Shown one piece after another: positions 43,755-52,240 of a stretch of DNA of 64,000 nucleotides (position 1 is its first letter; every line of letters starts with the position of its first letter). Origin of the DNA: an uncultured Ruminococcus sp. (GTDB lineage: Bacteria > Bacillota > Clostridia > Oscillospirales > Ruminococcaceae). Location of the stretch: contig CAMVRM010000014.1 in the NCBI GenBank assembly GCA_947169885.1, positions 1-64,000 of the forward strand, written 5' to 3'. A program made the translations under genes and the position numbers. The notes beneath the pieces were generated by a model. That model did not search any database, was not told the DNA's origin, and saw only the letters and a program-made list of their open reading frames with translations.

Positions 43755-44957
43755 TTATTCGCCGAACATCTCCTTGGAGAGCCTGCCCAGTATCTCGATG
43801 CCCTTGACGATGTTCTCGTCTGTCGGGGTGGAGAAATTCAGTCTGAATGAGCGTGTCGGGTCGCCATCATGTATCTCGAAAGCAGTACCCGGGACGATAG
43901 CCACCTTGTAGTCCTTAACGGCGGTAGTGCAGAAGTCGAGCATCTGCTGTGTGGTCGTGCCCTCGGGGAGAGTACACCATATGAACAGACCGCCCTGCGG
44001 CTTGGTGTATTCGATCTTCGAGGAGAAATTCTTAGCGATCTCGCCCAGCATGAGTTCAGTCTTGTGCTTGTAGACCTTTCTGAGCGAAACAAGATGCTCG
44101 TCAAGATCGTACTTCTTTAAGAAGCGGTAAGCGAGCATCTGCGACCACATGGTCGAGTGAACGTCTGCGACCTGCTTGCATACAACTATCTTCTGGATAA
44201 TGTCCTTGTGAGCGCAAACGTAGCCCACTCTTATTCCGGGAGCGAGTATCTTCGAGAATGTGCCCGAGTAGATGACCATGCCCTCGGTGTCGAGAGTCTT
44301 GATGCACTTTATGTCCTCGCCTGCGAATCGGAGATCACCGTAGGGGTTGTCTTCAAGGATAACTGCGCCGTACTTCTTGCAAAGCTCAAACGCCTTTTCA
44401 CGCTTTTCCCAGCACATTGTTTTGCCTGTGGGGTTCTGGAAGTTCGGGATAAGGTATACCAGCTTAACGCCGCCTGCCGCAAGCTTCTGTTCGAGTTCCT
44501 CAATATTGATGCCGTCATCTTCAAGAGTAACGCCCTTAAGGTCAACGTGGTAGGACTTGAAAGCGTTGAGCGAGCCGATAAAGCTGGGCGACTCAACGAG
44601 CATTACATCGCCCTCGTTGCAGAGGACTTTTGCGGAAAGCTCGTTTGCCTGCTGAGCGCCGCTGGTGATGATAACTTCATCATAAGCAGGGTCATAAACG
44701 CCCTTTGCGGCGAGGATCTTCTTAACTTCCTCACGAAGCGGTGTGTAGCCCTCGGTAACGCCGTACTGCAAGGCGACAGAGGGTTCTTCCGCAAGTATCT
44801 CCTTTGAGATCTCCTCGAGCTGTTTTACGGGCAGAGCCTCGGGTGCAGGTGAACCTGCCGCAAGCGAGATAACTGCGGGGTCAGCTGAGTACTTCAATAT
44901 CTCTCTGATAGCCGATGCCTGCAAGTGAGATACTTTTTCAGAAAACTTAAATTCCAT
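43755..44957 (-). CDS. PLP-dependent aminotransferase (2-aminoadipate/LysN type)
   Basis: A 400-residue fold-type I aminotransferase. ISLAAGSPAPEALP and LQYGVTEGYTPLREEV are N-terminal family motifs, and the PLP lysine is in YSGTFSKILAPGIRVGY near residue 236. It resembles the MocR-type catalytic domain without a helix-turn-helix. Enzymes of this group transaminate aminoadipate, aromatic or branched amino acids, so the substrate remains open. It has a good promoter and is coupled to the orphan permease. Confidence 0.88.
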   Translation of the reverse strand: MEFKFSEKVSHLQASAIREILKYSADPAVISLAAGSPAPEALPVKQLEEISKEILAEEPSVALQYGVTEGYTPLREEVKKILAAKGVYDPAYDEVIITSGAQQANELSAKVLCNEGDVMLVESPSFIGSLNAFKSYHVDLKGVTLEDDGINIEELEQKLAAGGVKLVYLIPNFQNPTGKTMCWEKREKAFELCKKYGAVILEDNPYGDLRFAGEDIKCIKTLDTEGMVIYSGTFSKILAPGIRVGYVCAHKDIIQKIVVCKQVADVHSTMWSQMLAYRFLKKYDLDEHLVSLRKVYKHKTELMLGEIAKNFSSKIEYTKPQGGLFIWCTLPEGTTTQQMLDFCTTAVKDYKVAIVPGTAFEIHDGDPTRSFRLNFSTPTDENIVKGIEILGRLSKEMFGE

Positions 44958-44998
44958 GATGATTACTTCCTTTCAATACAATTACCATACATATTATA

Positions 44999-45027
44999 AT
45001 TATATCACAAAATAAGTCAGCTTGCAA
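44999..45027 (-). promoter_or_regulatory. Promoter of the aminotransferase-permease operon
   Basis: On the minus strand TTGCAA (plus 45022-45027) and TATAAT (plus 44999-45004) are 17 bp apart. Confidence 0.8.
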
Positions 45028-45110
45028 GTGCTTTTTTTATATTTTCTGTAATTTATGCAGTTTTTCTGCAAATTAATATGTAAATAAACAAATAACTTTT
45101 TATGATACGG

Positions 45111-45139
45111 TTGACAAACGGATAAATATATATTATAAT
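45111..45139 (+). promoter_or_regulatory. Perfect consensus promoter with no gene behind it
   Basis: TTGACA (45111-45116), 17 bp, TATAAT (45134-45139). Downstream on this strand there is no open frame longer than a few codons before a strong hairpin at 45196-45229. Confidence 0.8.
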
Positions 45140-45145
45140 ATGTTT

Positions 45146-45235
45146 AAAGAAAATATTTTCCAAAGAATTCTTCAATGATCCCCCAAATATAACCAAACGC
45201 TCCCTCCGTGAAACATCGGAGGGAGCGTTGCTTTG
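45146..45235 (+). ncRNA. Candidate small RNA
   Basis: The region starts at the expected +1 of the consensus promoter and ends at a 13-bp hairpin. It would give an RNA of roughly 90 nt with an A/U-rich 5' half and CAATGATCCCCC, a C-rich single-stranded patch that could pair with ribosome-binding sites. Only a five-codon frame (ATGATCCCCC...) is present. The terminator T run (GCTTTG) is weak, so the transcript may extend into the palindromic element. Confidence 0.45.
45196..45229. terminator. Strong hairpin between small RNA candidate and GH43 gene
   Basis: AACGCTCCCTCCG (45196-45208) pairs perfectly with CGGAGGGAGCGTT (45217-45229) around an 8-nt loop. Short T-containing tails occur on both strands (TTGCTTT, TTTGGTTATATTT), so it may stop transcripts from either side. 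Confidence 0.7.
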
Positions 45236-45251
45236 TGCAGGTGTATTTTTT

Positions 45252-45414
45252 AGAACCTGTCTTCACAAGAAATGTGCGTGGATTTTCAGCGAGATTTAGT
45301 CGATTTCAAGGCGAAAAACCGCAGTTGTGCTGTCGCACTGCAAGGTTTTTCAACGCAGAAAGCGACTGAATATCGTTGAAAAGACACGTACAGAGTCTTG
45401 TGAAGACAGGTTCT
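45252..45414 (+). repeat. Long form of the dispersed palindromic element (copy 4)
   Basis: 163 bp, apparently base-for-base identical to the copy at 29096 by eye. TTA flanks both ends, and the right flank (45414-45416) is the TAA stop codon of the GH43 gene on the minus strand, exactly as at glpK. Confidence 0.9.
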
Positions 45415-46763
45415 TATTTCATGAATACGAATTCTTCAAGCTCGAAAAGATCTCTGTTCTCAACAAAAGAGCGCATCCAATAGTCGGCAGGGATACAGTC
45501 ATCAGCCGTGAGGAAAAGAGCGTGCCTGCCTGTGACGTGCTTGACTTTTGTCTTATAAACGCCGTCAGCCGTCCCGATCTTGCAAACGCCTATCTCCTCG
45601 CCGTCCTCGCTGTCAAGTCGGATATGTATACGGCTGTTCGTGCCAAGACCGTGGACTTTGAATGCCGCCGTCAGACCGTCACCCGTGAAGTCATCGCCAA
45701 AATCAAAGTACTTGTAGCCCATGACTGCACCATGCTTTATGCTGATTATCGGGCGTGTGAAAATGTCCCTCTCGGTAATGAAACAGCCGCCTTTCAGCAC
45801 GCAGGCAAGTTCCGCAGGCGTGGGCTTGTACGGGTCGAGCGACTTGTCAAAGCCGAGTGAGGTCATCTCAACTGTCGGGATAGTGCCGTCTTCCAGCATC
45901 TCAACAGGTTCGGCACAGGCTCGGCGTGAAGTGATCGTGCTGTTCGTCATGCGGTGATAGAAGATATACCACTGACCGTTCAGGCAGGCAAGCGAACCGT
46001 GATCGTTGCCGCCCGGGTAGTCAACGCCGTTGTCGATGATATAGCCCTTGTATGTGAACGGACCTGTCGGGCTGTCAGAGATCGCATATGCAAGGCGGCT
46101 TCCCTTTTTCGGCGAATAGATAATATAGTATCTGCCGTTGATCTTTCGGGGCGAACTTGCCTCAAAGAAGCGCTGTTCCTCGGGAACGCACTCACGGTCG
46201 TCGATAACGGGACGTTTGTAACTGCCTTTCAGAACCGTGCGCATATCAGAGGGGTCAAGTTCGTTCATGTTCGACTCGGTGAAGCCATAGTAGACATAAA
46301 CTCTGCCGTCATCGTCCACAAGCACGCCCGCATCGTTGAAAATGCCGTCATCGCCAACCTGAGTTTCCTCGTCATAAACGTACTGACCGAGACACCTGAA
46401 CGGACCTTCGGGCTTATCGGAAACACCGACAGCACCCTTTGAGCCGACAATGTAGGAATACAGATAGTACTTTCCGTCTTTTTCGATAACATCGGGGGCA
46501 TAGCATTCACGGTCTGTCCAGTCGGTATCGGAGAGACGGACACTGCCGTCTGCACGTATGCTGTCACGTGTGCGGAAGCTGTCACCGTGACACGTCCAGT
46601 TGTTCAGATCGTCAAGCGGTGCAGACCATACTTTCAGCTTGAAGTCGCAGAACTCCATACAGGCGGCACGGTCATGTGAACCATAAAGATAAACTCTGTC
46701 GCCGAAAACTCTCGGCTCGCCGTCGGGGATATATTCCCAGAGCGGCAGGATAGGATTAGGCAT
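45414..46763 (-). CDS. GH43-family glycosidase (arabinofuranosidase/xylosidase type), intracellular
   Basis: A 449-residue protein without a signal peptide. The five-bladed propeller (about 1-310) shows the expected acidic triad regions: YIPDGEPRVF (base), CYAPDVIEKDGKYYLYS (modulating Asp) and FFEASSPRKINGRYY (acid Glu). The last 130 residues are a beta-sandwich resembling CBM6 (GYKYFDFGDDFTGDG). It probably removes arabinose or xylose from oligosaccharides taken into the cell. Its stop codon coincides with the flank of a palindromic element. A 19-bp palindrome upstream of its promoter suggests regulation. Confidence 0.88.
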   Translation of the reverse strand: MPNPILPLWEYIPDGEPRVFGDRVYLYGSHDRAACMEFCDFKLKVWSAPLDDLNNWTCHGDSFRTRDSIRADGSVRLSDTDWTDRECYAPDVIEKDGKYYLYSYIVGSKGAVGVSDKPEGPFRCLGQYVYDEETQVGDDGIFNDAGVLVDDDGRVYVYYGFTESNMNELDPSDMRTVLKGSYKRPVIDDRECVPEEQRFFEASSPRKINGRYYIIYSPKKGSRLAYAISDSPTGPFTYKGYIIDNGVDYPGGNDHGSLACLNGQWYIFYHRMTNSTITSRRACAEPVEMLEDGTIPTVEMTSLGFDKSLDPYKPTPAELACVLKGGCFITERDIFTRPIISIKHGAVMGYKYFDFGDDFTGDGLTAAFKVHGLGTNSRIHIRLDSEDGEEIGVCKIGTADGVYKTKVKHVTGRHALFLTADDCIPADYWMRSFVENRDLFELEEFVFMK

Positions 46764-46796
46764 GATAAACGCTCCTTAATAAAAGAATCTATCTCT

Positions 46797-46825
46797 ATTA
46801 TACTTGCTTTGTACGGAAAAATCAA
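46797..46825 (-). promoter_or_regulatory. Promoter of the GH43 gene
   Basis: On the minus strand TTGATT (plus 46820-46825) and TATAAT (plus 46797-46802) are 17 bp apart. Confidence 0.8.
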
Positions 46826-46878
46826 TATCAAATTATTCGGGAAATGGGATGATTTTATACAAAATGCAATATATATTC

Positions 46879-46897
46879 GTAAAGTAATTTACTTTAC
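46879..46897. promoter_or_regulatory. Perfect 19-bp palindrome, candidate operator of GH43
   Basis: GTAAAGTAA-T-TTACTTTAC has 9-bp perfect arms and a single central base. It lies about 54 bp upstream of the GH43 -35 box, in the 394-bp gap between GH43 and metA. Another GCTTTAC half-site occurs near 46949. The rest of the gap is AT-rich, with only the metA promoter visible. Confidence 0.6.
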
Positions 46898-47092
46898 ATA
46901 AAGATATTATTTCAAGCATCCAAAATATACATATAAAGATATATTGCTTTACACAGTTATATTTTCCCTGTAATTTCAACATTATTTTTTGATGATATTG
47001 TCAAGTATCTGACCTTTACAGTATTAAATATGCAATATTATTAGCTTTATAGACTGAATTTGTAAAATTAAGATTAAATAAGACCTTACGTC

Positions 47093-47121
47093 TTGCATTT
47101 TTACGAAATAAATGTTATAAT
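47093..47121 (+). promoter_or_regulatory. Promoter of metA
   Basis: TTGCAT (47093-47098) and TATAAT (47116-47121) are 17 bp apart. AAGAC-CTTAC-GTCTT at about 47080-47094 overlaps the -35 side and could be an operator. No SAM riboswitch is visible. Confidence 0.8.
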
Positions 47122-47158
47122 ATAAAGATAAGAAAAGATAAAAGGAGAGAGAAAGAAT

Positions 47159-48094
47159 ATGCCGATAAAGATACCGAATAATCTACCTGCTTTCTCAACA
47201 CTTGAGGAAGAGAACATATTTGTCATTCCTGCTGAAAGAGCCGAACATCAGGACATACGTGCCTTGAAGATCGCCATTCTGAACCTTATGCCGAACAAGA
47301 TCGCTACCGAGACTCAACTGCTCAGACTGCTTTCAAATACACCGCTGCACGTTGACATCGACCTGCTCCAAACCAGCCATATCCCGAAAAACACTCCGCA
47401 GGAACATATGCTGAAATTCTACAAGACTTTCGATGAGGTCAGGAACGAACGATATGACGGCTTGATAATCACGGGCGCACCCGTTGAAACGATCGACTAT
47501 GAAGATGTTGACTACTGGGGTGAACTGTGCGAAGTGTTCGAGTGGAGCAAGACCAACGTCTACTCGACTATTCACATCTGCTGGGGCGCAATGGCAGGGC
47601 TTTACTACCACTTCGGCGTGCCGAAACACCTGCTCAGGCGCAAGATGTCGGGCGTGTTCCTGCACAAGACCCTCGATTCGAGCCACCCCGTCATGAAAGG
47701 TTTCGGCGACACATTCTTCTGTCCCCATTCACGCAACACCGAGATTCGCCGTGAAGATGTGGAAAAAGTCGAGGAACTGGAAATTCTCGCCGAGTCGAAC
47801 GAAGCAGGTCTGCACGTGATCTCTGACCTGTCCCACAGACGCATTTTCCTGCAAGGTCACTGGGAGTATGACCGTGACACTCTTGCAAGCGAGTACGAGC
47901 GTGACCTCAACAAGGGTCTTGATCCGTTCAAACCGAGACATTACTTCCCTTATGGCAACGTCAACGCAAATCCTCGGTTCAATTGGTGCTGTTCGGCGAA
48001 CCTGTTCTATGCAAACTGGCTCAACTACTGCGTTTATCAGAAAACACCCTACGACCTTAATGAACTTGAACCGATCGATGAGGGGGCAAGATAA
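47159..48094 (+). CDS. metA: Homoserine O-acyltransferase MetA, probably acetyl-CoA specific
   Basis: A 311-residue glutamine-amidotransferase-like enzyme that activates homoserine for methionine synthesis. The nucleophile Cys lies in IHICWGAMAGLYYH near residue 142, and His and Glu lie in FLQGHWEYD near 235-237. The stretch ITGAPVETIDYEDVDYW has Glu at residue 110. In this family Glu at the equivalent site favours acetyl-CoA, whereas Gly favours succinyl-CoA. The product is therefore probably O-acetylhomoserine. It overlaps the next gene by 1 nt. Confidence 0.93.
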   Translation: MPIKIPNNLPAFSTLEEENIFVIPAERAEHQDIRALKIAILNLMPNKIATETQLLRLLSNTPLHVDIDLLQTSHIPKNTPQEHMLKFYKTFDEVRNERYDGLIITGAPVETIDYEDVDYWGELCEVFEWSKTNVYSTIHICWGAMAGLYYHFGVPKHLLRRKMSGVFLHKTLDSSHPVMKGFGDTFFCPHSRNTEIRREDVEKVEELEILAESNEAGLHVISDLSHRRIFLQGHWEYDRDTLASEYERDLNKGLDPFKPRHYFPYGNVNANPRFNWCCSANLFYANWLNYCVYQKTPYDLNELEPIDEGAR

Positions 48095-48426
48095 TGACCT
48101 ACGATCAGCTTGATGACCTCCGAAAAATGACCAGCGAGGAAGCAGCGCTCGCCGCTGACCTTGCAGCCGCCATTGAAGCCGTGCTGAACGAATATCCGTT
48201 CAAACACAAGCCACGCTCCATGAGATTTTTAGGCGCAGGTTTCGGCTGCATGGAGATATTCTGCAACAACGGCGTTTTCACAGTTGTGCGCAACAACGGC
48301 GAGGAACTTGACACTATCCTCGAACTGACTGACTTCAAACACACGTTCATTTCTCTGATAAAGCTTATCTATGAGGGCAGACAGCCCGACAGCTTTGCAG
48401 AAGAACGCTACAACGACATATTTTGA
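48094..48426 (+). CDS. Small unknown protein coupled to metA
   Basis: A 110-residue soluble protein with a helical N-terminus (about 1-35) and a strand-rich middle (FLGAGFGCMEIFCNNGVFTVV). I do not recognise it. Its ATG overlaps the metA stop (TAATGA), and a terminator follows, so metA and this gene form one operon. A role tied to methionine synthesis is possible but unproven. Confidence 0.7.
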   Translation: MTYDQLDDLRKMTSEEAALAADLAAAIEAVLNEYPFKHKPRSMRFLGAGFGCMEIFCNNGVFTVVRNNGEELDTILELTDFKHTFISLIKLIYEGRQPDSFAEERYNDIF

Positions 48427-48440
48427 TGAACAATAAACTA

Positions 48441-48487
48441 AAACGGACTGCCGCTATCTGCAACAGTCCGTTTTTTTACATTTTTAA
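48441..48487 (+). terminator. Terminator of the metA operon
   Basis: AAACGGACTG (48441-48450) pairs with CAGTCCGTTT (48474-48483), followed by T7 in total. Confidence 0.9.
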
Positions 48488-48516
48488 TGTTCTATAAACT
48501 ATGACCTCCGAAAGCC

Positions 48517-49920
48517 TTATTTCGATTTGATATACTCGTCTATCGAAGCGGCAGCTTTTTTTCCTGCTCCCATTGCGAGAATTACTGTTGCAGCGCCTGT
48601 TACAGCATCGCCGCCTGCGTAAACACCGTCTTTTGTGGTAGCGTTAGTTGATTCGTCAACAACAAGACAGCCACGCTTGTTTGCCTCAATGCCCGGAGTT
48701 GTGCTTCTTATAAGCGGATTCGGAGAAGTGCCTATCGCCATTATGACAGAATCCACGTCAAGCATGAACTCGCTCCCCTCGACCGCAACAGGGCTTCTTC
48801 TTCCCGACTCGTCAGGTTCGCCGAGTTCCATTTTTATGCATTCGATGCCTGTTACATTGCCGTCATCATCGCCTACTATCCTGATAGGATTATTAAGCAG
48901 TCTGAACTCGATGCCCTCCTCCTGAGCATGGTGGACTTCCTCACGTCTTGCAGGAATTTCCTCCATAGAACGGCGGTAAATGATATACACCTTTTCAGCG
49001 CCGAGTCTCATTGCAGAACGTGCAGCGTCCATTGCAACGTTTCCGCCGCCGACTACCGCAACACGCTTTGCACGTCTTATCGGGGTGTCATATTCGTCAA
49101 GATATGCTTTCATGAGGTTTATACGTGTGAGGTACTCGTTCGCAGAGTAAACGCCCACAAGCGCTTCGCCCTCGATACCCATGAACCTTGGCAGACCTGC
49201 GCCCGAACCGACAAACACAGCTTCGTATCCGTCAGCCATTATCTCGTCTATCGAAAGCACCTTGCCAATTACCATGTCGGTCATTATCTCAACCCCCATA
49301 GCTTTCAGACCGTCTATCTCCTGCTGAACGATAGCTTTCGGAAGTCTGAACTCGGGTATGCCGTACATAAGCACACCGCCTGCCGTGTGGAACGCTTCAA
49401 AAATAGTGACCTTGTAACCCAGCTTTGCAAGGTCGCCTGCACACGAAAGCGAGGACGGACCTGCGCCGACTATCGCAACCTTGTGACCGTTCGGCGTGGG
49501 TGCAGTGTTCTTCTCGGAAAGTTCGGGGTGCTTCATGGCATAATCAGCACAGAAACGCTCCAGTCTGCCGATAGCGACAGGCTCGCCGTTCTTTCCTCTG
49601 ACGCACTTGCTCTCGCACTGACGTTCCTGCGGACATACTCTGCCCGTGACAGCAGGGAGACTGTTAGTACCCTTGATGATCTTGTAAGCTTCAACAAACT
49701 TGCCCTCTCTGACAAGTGCGATAAATTCGGGTATGCGGACGCTCACAGGACAGCCCGTAACGCAAAGAGGCTTCTTGCAGTTAAGGCAGCGTGAAGCTTC
49801 GTTTATCGCTTCTTCCTCGGTGTAACCCATGGAAACTTCCTTGAAATTGCGTGCCCTTACCAAAGGCTCTTGTTCGGTGACAGGGGTCTTGTTCGGCTGC
49901 ATATTCGGTTTAACTGCCAT
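48517..49920 (-). CDS. nfnB: NADH-dependent ferredoxin:NADP oxidoreductase subunit B (NfnB)
   Basis: A 467-residue flavoprotein resembling the small subunit of glutamate synthase. The N-terminus carries cysteines for Fe-S clusters (CLNCKKPLCVTGCPV and CPQERQCESKC). Two Rossmann folds follow: VGAGPSSLSCAG for FAD and VVGGGNVAMDAAR for NADPH. The gene for the NfnA-type subunit lies directly before it, and no glutamate synthase large subunit is present, so electron bifurcation between NADH, NADPH and ferredoxin is the likely role. ATG 49920 overlaps the nfnA stop and follows GGGAGG. Confidence 0.88.
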   Translation of the reverse strand: MAVKPNMQPNKTPVTEQEPLVRARNFKEVSMGYTEEEAINEASRCLNCKKPLCVTGCPVSVRIPEFIALVREGKFVEAYKIIKGTNSLPAVTGRVCPQERQCESKCVRGKNGEPVAIGRLERFCADYAMKHPELSEKNTAPTPNGHKVAIVGAGPSSLSCAGDLAKLGYKVTIFEAFHTAGGVLMYGIPEFRLPKAIVQQEIDGLKAMGVEIMTDMVIGKVLSIDEIMADGYEAVFVGSGAGLPRFMGIEGEALVGVYSANEYLTRINLMKAYLDEYDTPIRRAKRVAVVGGGNVAMDAARSAMRLGAEKVYIIYRRSMEEIPARREEVHHAQEEGIEFRLLNNPIRIVGDDDGNVTGIECIKMELGEPDESGRRSPVAVEGSEFMLDVDSVIMAIGTSPNPLIRSTTPGIEANKRGCLVVDESTNATTKDGVYAGGDAVTGAATVILAMGAGKKAAASIDEYIKSK

Positions 49921-50750
49921 TATCTTACACCTCCCGTGAGATTGCACAAATGCTCATGTTCGTGCTGTTTGTATGTGGAATTTCTTCTCATAAGTTCGTC
50001 AAAGTCAACCTTATGACCGTCAAAATCAGGACCTTCAACGCAGGCGTATCTGATCTTTCCGTCAACTGTGACACGACAGCCGCCGCACATTCCCGTGCCG
50101 TCGATCATTATGGGGTTGAGCGAAACGATCGTTTTTATTCCGTATGGCTCGGTGGTCTTGCATACGAATTTCATCATCGGAACAGGTCCGATAGCGATGA
50201 CAAGATCGTACTGCTTTCCGCTGTCGATAAGTTCTTTGAGCTTGTTGGTAACAAAACCGTGATAGCCTGCCGAGCCGTCATCGGTGCAGATGTGCAGTTC
50301 GTTCGAGACTGCTTCCATTTCCTTTTCAAGAATAATGATGTCTTTCGAGCGGAAACCTGCGATAACGTCTACCTCAACGCCTGCCTCAAAAAGCTGTTTT
50401 GCCTGCGGATATGCGATAGCACAGCCGACACCGCCGCCGACTACTGCAACACGCTTTGCATCGCCGTATTCGGTCGCAGTTCCCAGAGGTCCAACAACGT
50501 CAAGTATGCTGTCGCCCTCGCTCAGCTGTGCAAGCTTGTGGGTCGAGCTGCCTATCGCCTGAAAAATAATGGTGATAGTTCCCTTTTCGGTGTTGTGGTC
50601 TGCGATAGTCAGCGGAACACGCTCGCCGTACTCATCAACACGATATATGATAAACTGTCCTGCCCTTGCCTTTGCCGCAATATACGGAGCTTCTATCTCC
50701 ATTAAAACGGTAGTCGGATTGAGCTGACTTCTGCGGATTATCTTAAACAA
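49920..50750 (-). CDS. nfnA: NADH-dependent ferredoxin:NADP oxidoreductase subunit A (NfnA)
   Basis: A 276-residue FAD/NAD-binding reductase of the ferredoxin-NADP/dihydroorotate dehydrogenase electron-transfer type. The FAD-binding barrel has RAGQFIIYRVDEYGERVPLTI, the NAD part has GGGVGCAIAYPQAKQL, and the C-terminal loop GMCGGCRVTVDGKIRYACVEGP supplies the [2Fe-2S] cysteines. It is co-transcribed with nfnB with a 1-nt overlap. A sulfide dehydrogenase annotation would fit the sequence equally well. Confidence 0.88.
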   Translation of the reverse strand: MFKIIRRSQLNPTTVLMEIEAPYIAAKARAGQFIIYRVDEYGERVPLTIADHNTEKGTITIIFQAIGSSTHKLAQLSEGDSILDVVGPLGTATEYGDAKRVAVVGGGVGCAIAYPQAKQLFEAGVEVDVIAGFRSKDIIILEKEMEAVSNELHICTDDGSAGYHGFVTNKLKELIDSGKQYDLVIAIGPVPMMKFVCKTTEPYGIKTIVSLNPIMIDGTGMCGGCRVTVDGKIRYACVEGPDFDGHKVDFDELMRRNSTYKQHEHEHLCNLTGGVR

Positions 50751-50810
50751 TTTGATTCCCCCCGTTTTTCACTTTGCAGTTTTAATGCGCTTAAAATATG
50801 CTCAAAGTAT

Positions 50811-50839
50811 ATTATACACCATTATTCCGATAATTTCAA
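50811..50839 (-). promoter_or_regulatory. Promoter of nfnAB
   Basis: On the minus strand TTGAAA (plus 50834-50839) and TATAAT (plus 50811-50816) are 17 bp apart. Confidence 0.8.
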
Positions 50840-50892
50840 GGGGTTTAAAAGAAATTTATCACAGAAATATATGTTTATCTATGTTTTTGCAA

Positions 50893-52134
50893 TTATTTTG
50901 TAAGCATAGCCATGATAGAGTCCCTTTCAGCAGAAAGTTTGCAGTCATTTTCCGCAATAAGCTGACCGCAGCTGTAAAACGCAACACCGTCACAGCCGAG
51001 TTTTTCGCAGTCGGACATCTGACGAGCCATAAAGCCGTCGCTTTCGGAAAATTCCTGCTCTGCGCTGTCGCCGCTTACCTTGTAGAGTGCAAGTCCGCAC
51101 ACCAGCGACACGCTGTCAGACGTGCAAAGTTCACGCCATTGCGCAAGTGTCTCCTCAAACGGGCAGACGGGATTTTCGTAGCCGAAATAGACCTGCGGTG
51201 CGATGTAGTCAAGAAAGCCCTCTTCACTGCACCAGCGTTTCACATCGGCGTACATATAGGTGTAATTGTTGCCGATATTCCCCTGCGGCGACACACCGAA
51301 AAGCAGTTCCTCATCAGCGTTTTTCACGGTGTTGTATATAAGCCTGACGAGCCGTGAGCAGTTTTCAAGCCGCCATTCTTCAAGGGTCAGACCGTTTCCG
51401 CATTCGGCGTAAGTTTCAGCATCGAATGACGGGTCAACTGTCGGGTAGAAATAATCGTCAATGTGAACTCCGTCAATGTCATATTCACAAAGTTCCTTAA
51501 CACCTGCCGCAACATATTCCTGAACTTCATCTATCGCAGGGTCAAGCCAGTAAAACGGCGAACCCTCGGGAGATGAGATATACTCGGTGTAAATATCAGG
51601 CTCGGCATACCATTCGTAAGGCTCATATCCCTGCAAGCGTTCCATGTTGGCTTTTGTCTCACAGCGCAAAGGATTTATCCATGCGTGGATCGAAAGCTTT
51701 TTTTCGTGTGCAAGATACACAGCTGTCTTCAACGGGTCATAAAGCAGTTTACCCTGCGCATTTAAAGGAAAAACTGCCGCAGGCGGATACAGGTCAGAGT
51801 TGTAATAAGCGTCTGCGAACGCACGCACATGAAGATATACCGTGTTTATGCCGACTTCTTTCAGCTTGTCGAAAACCTCGGTCAGATTCTCGGTAAACTG
51901 TTCTTCCGTGTCGGCGGCAAGCTCTGCCATGTCGATGTAAGTGAGCCACACCGCCCTCTGTTCATCGTAGTTTACTGCGCCGTAGTCAGGCATAGTATTT
52001 TTAAGATAGTGAACTTCTGTCGGTTTTTGTGCAGTTTGTGTTGTAACTGTCTCTTGTGAACTTTGACTTGCAAAAGTACACCCTGAAAATATCACTGTAC
52101 TTAGCAGTAACGCTGCCGCTTTTCTTATCCTCAT
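50893..52134 (-). CDS. GHL10-family glycoside hydrolase-like lipoprotein
   Basis: A 413-residue lipoprotein with lipobox IFSGC at about residues 15-19. The TIM-barrel begins with RAVWLTYIDMAEL and contains GINTVYLHVRAFADAYY, HAWINPLRCE, DGVHIDDYFYPT (likely catalytic Asp region), GVSPQGNIGNNYTYMYADV and YIAPQVYFGYE, all typical of the GHL10 (DUF187) group. It probably cleaves a cell-wall or other polysaccharide at the cell surface; the substrate is unproven. AGGAGG precedes the ATG. It is transcribed in the same direction as gatCAB but lies after their terminator. Confidence 0.88.
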   Translation of the reverse strand: MRIRKAAALLLSTVIFSGCTFASQSSQETVTTQTAQKPTEVHYLKNTMPDYGAVNYDEQRAVWLTYIDMAELAADTEEQFTENLTEVFDKLKEVGINTVYLHVRAFADAYYNSDLYPPAAVFPLNAQGKLLYDPLKTAVYLAHEKKLSIHAWINPLRCETKANMERLQGYEPYEWYAEPDIYTEYISSPEGSPFYWLDPAIDEVQEYVAAGVKELCEYDIDGVHIDDYFYPTVDPSFDAETYAECGNGLTLEEWRLENCSRLVRLIYNTVKNADEELLFGVSPQGNIGNNYTYMYADVKRWCSEEGFLDYIAPQVYFGYENPVCPFEETLAQWRELCTSDSVSLVCGLALYKVSGDSAEQEFSESDGFMARQMSDCEKLGCDGVAFYSCGQLIAENDCKLSAERDSIMAMLTK

Positions 52135-52197
52135 GAAACATATCCTCCTGACGAATGCTTGTACTTATCTAATATATGCAGGAAGTTTCGCCGATAT

Positions 52198-52230
52198 GAA
52201 AAAAGCCGCAGTATGGCAAATACTGCGGCT
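52198..52230 (-). terminator. Terminator of the gatCAB-aspS operon
   Basis: AGCCGCAGTAT (52204-52214) pairs perfectly with ATACTGCGGCT (52220-52230), followed by a T run on the minus strand, 11 nt past the stop codon. Confidence 0.9.
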
Positions 52231-52240
52231 GGTGTTTTTG

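Noticed and set aside
45327..45860. A 177-residue plus-strand frame whose first 30 residues also occur at 29171
   Set aside because: The shared residues come from translating two copies of the palindromic element. The rest is antisense to the GH43 gene, and there is no ribosome site.
46764..47092. SAM or other riboswitch before metA
   Set aside because: The gap is AT-rich with no conserved riboswitch core, and the metA promoter lies only about 38 bp before the start codon, leaving no room for one.
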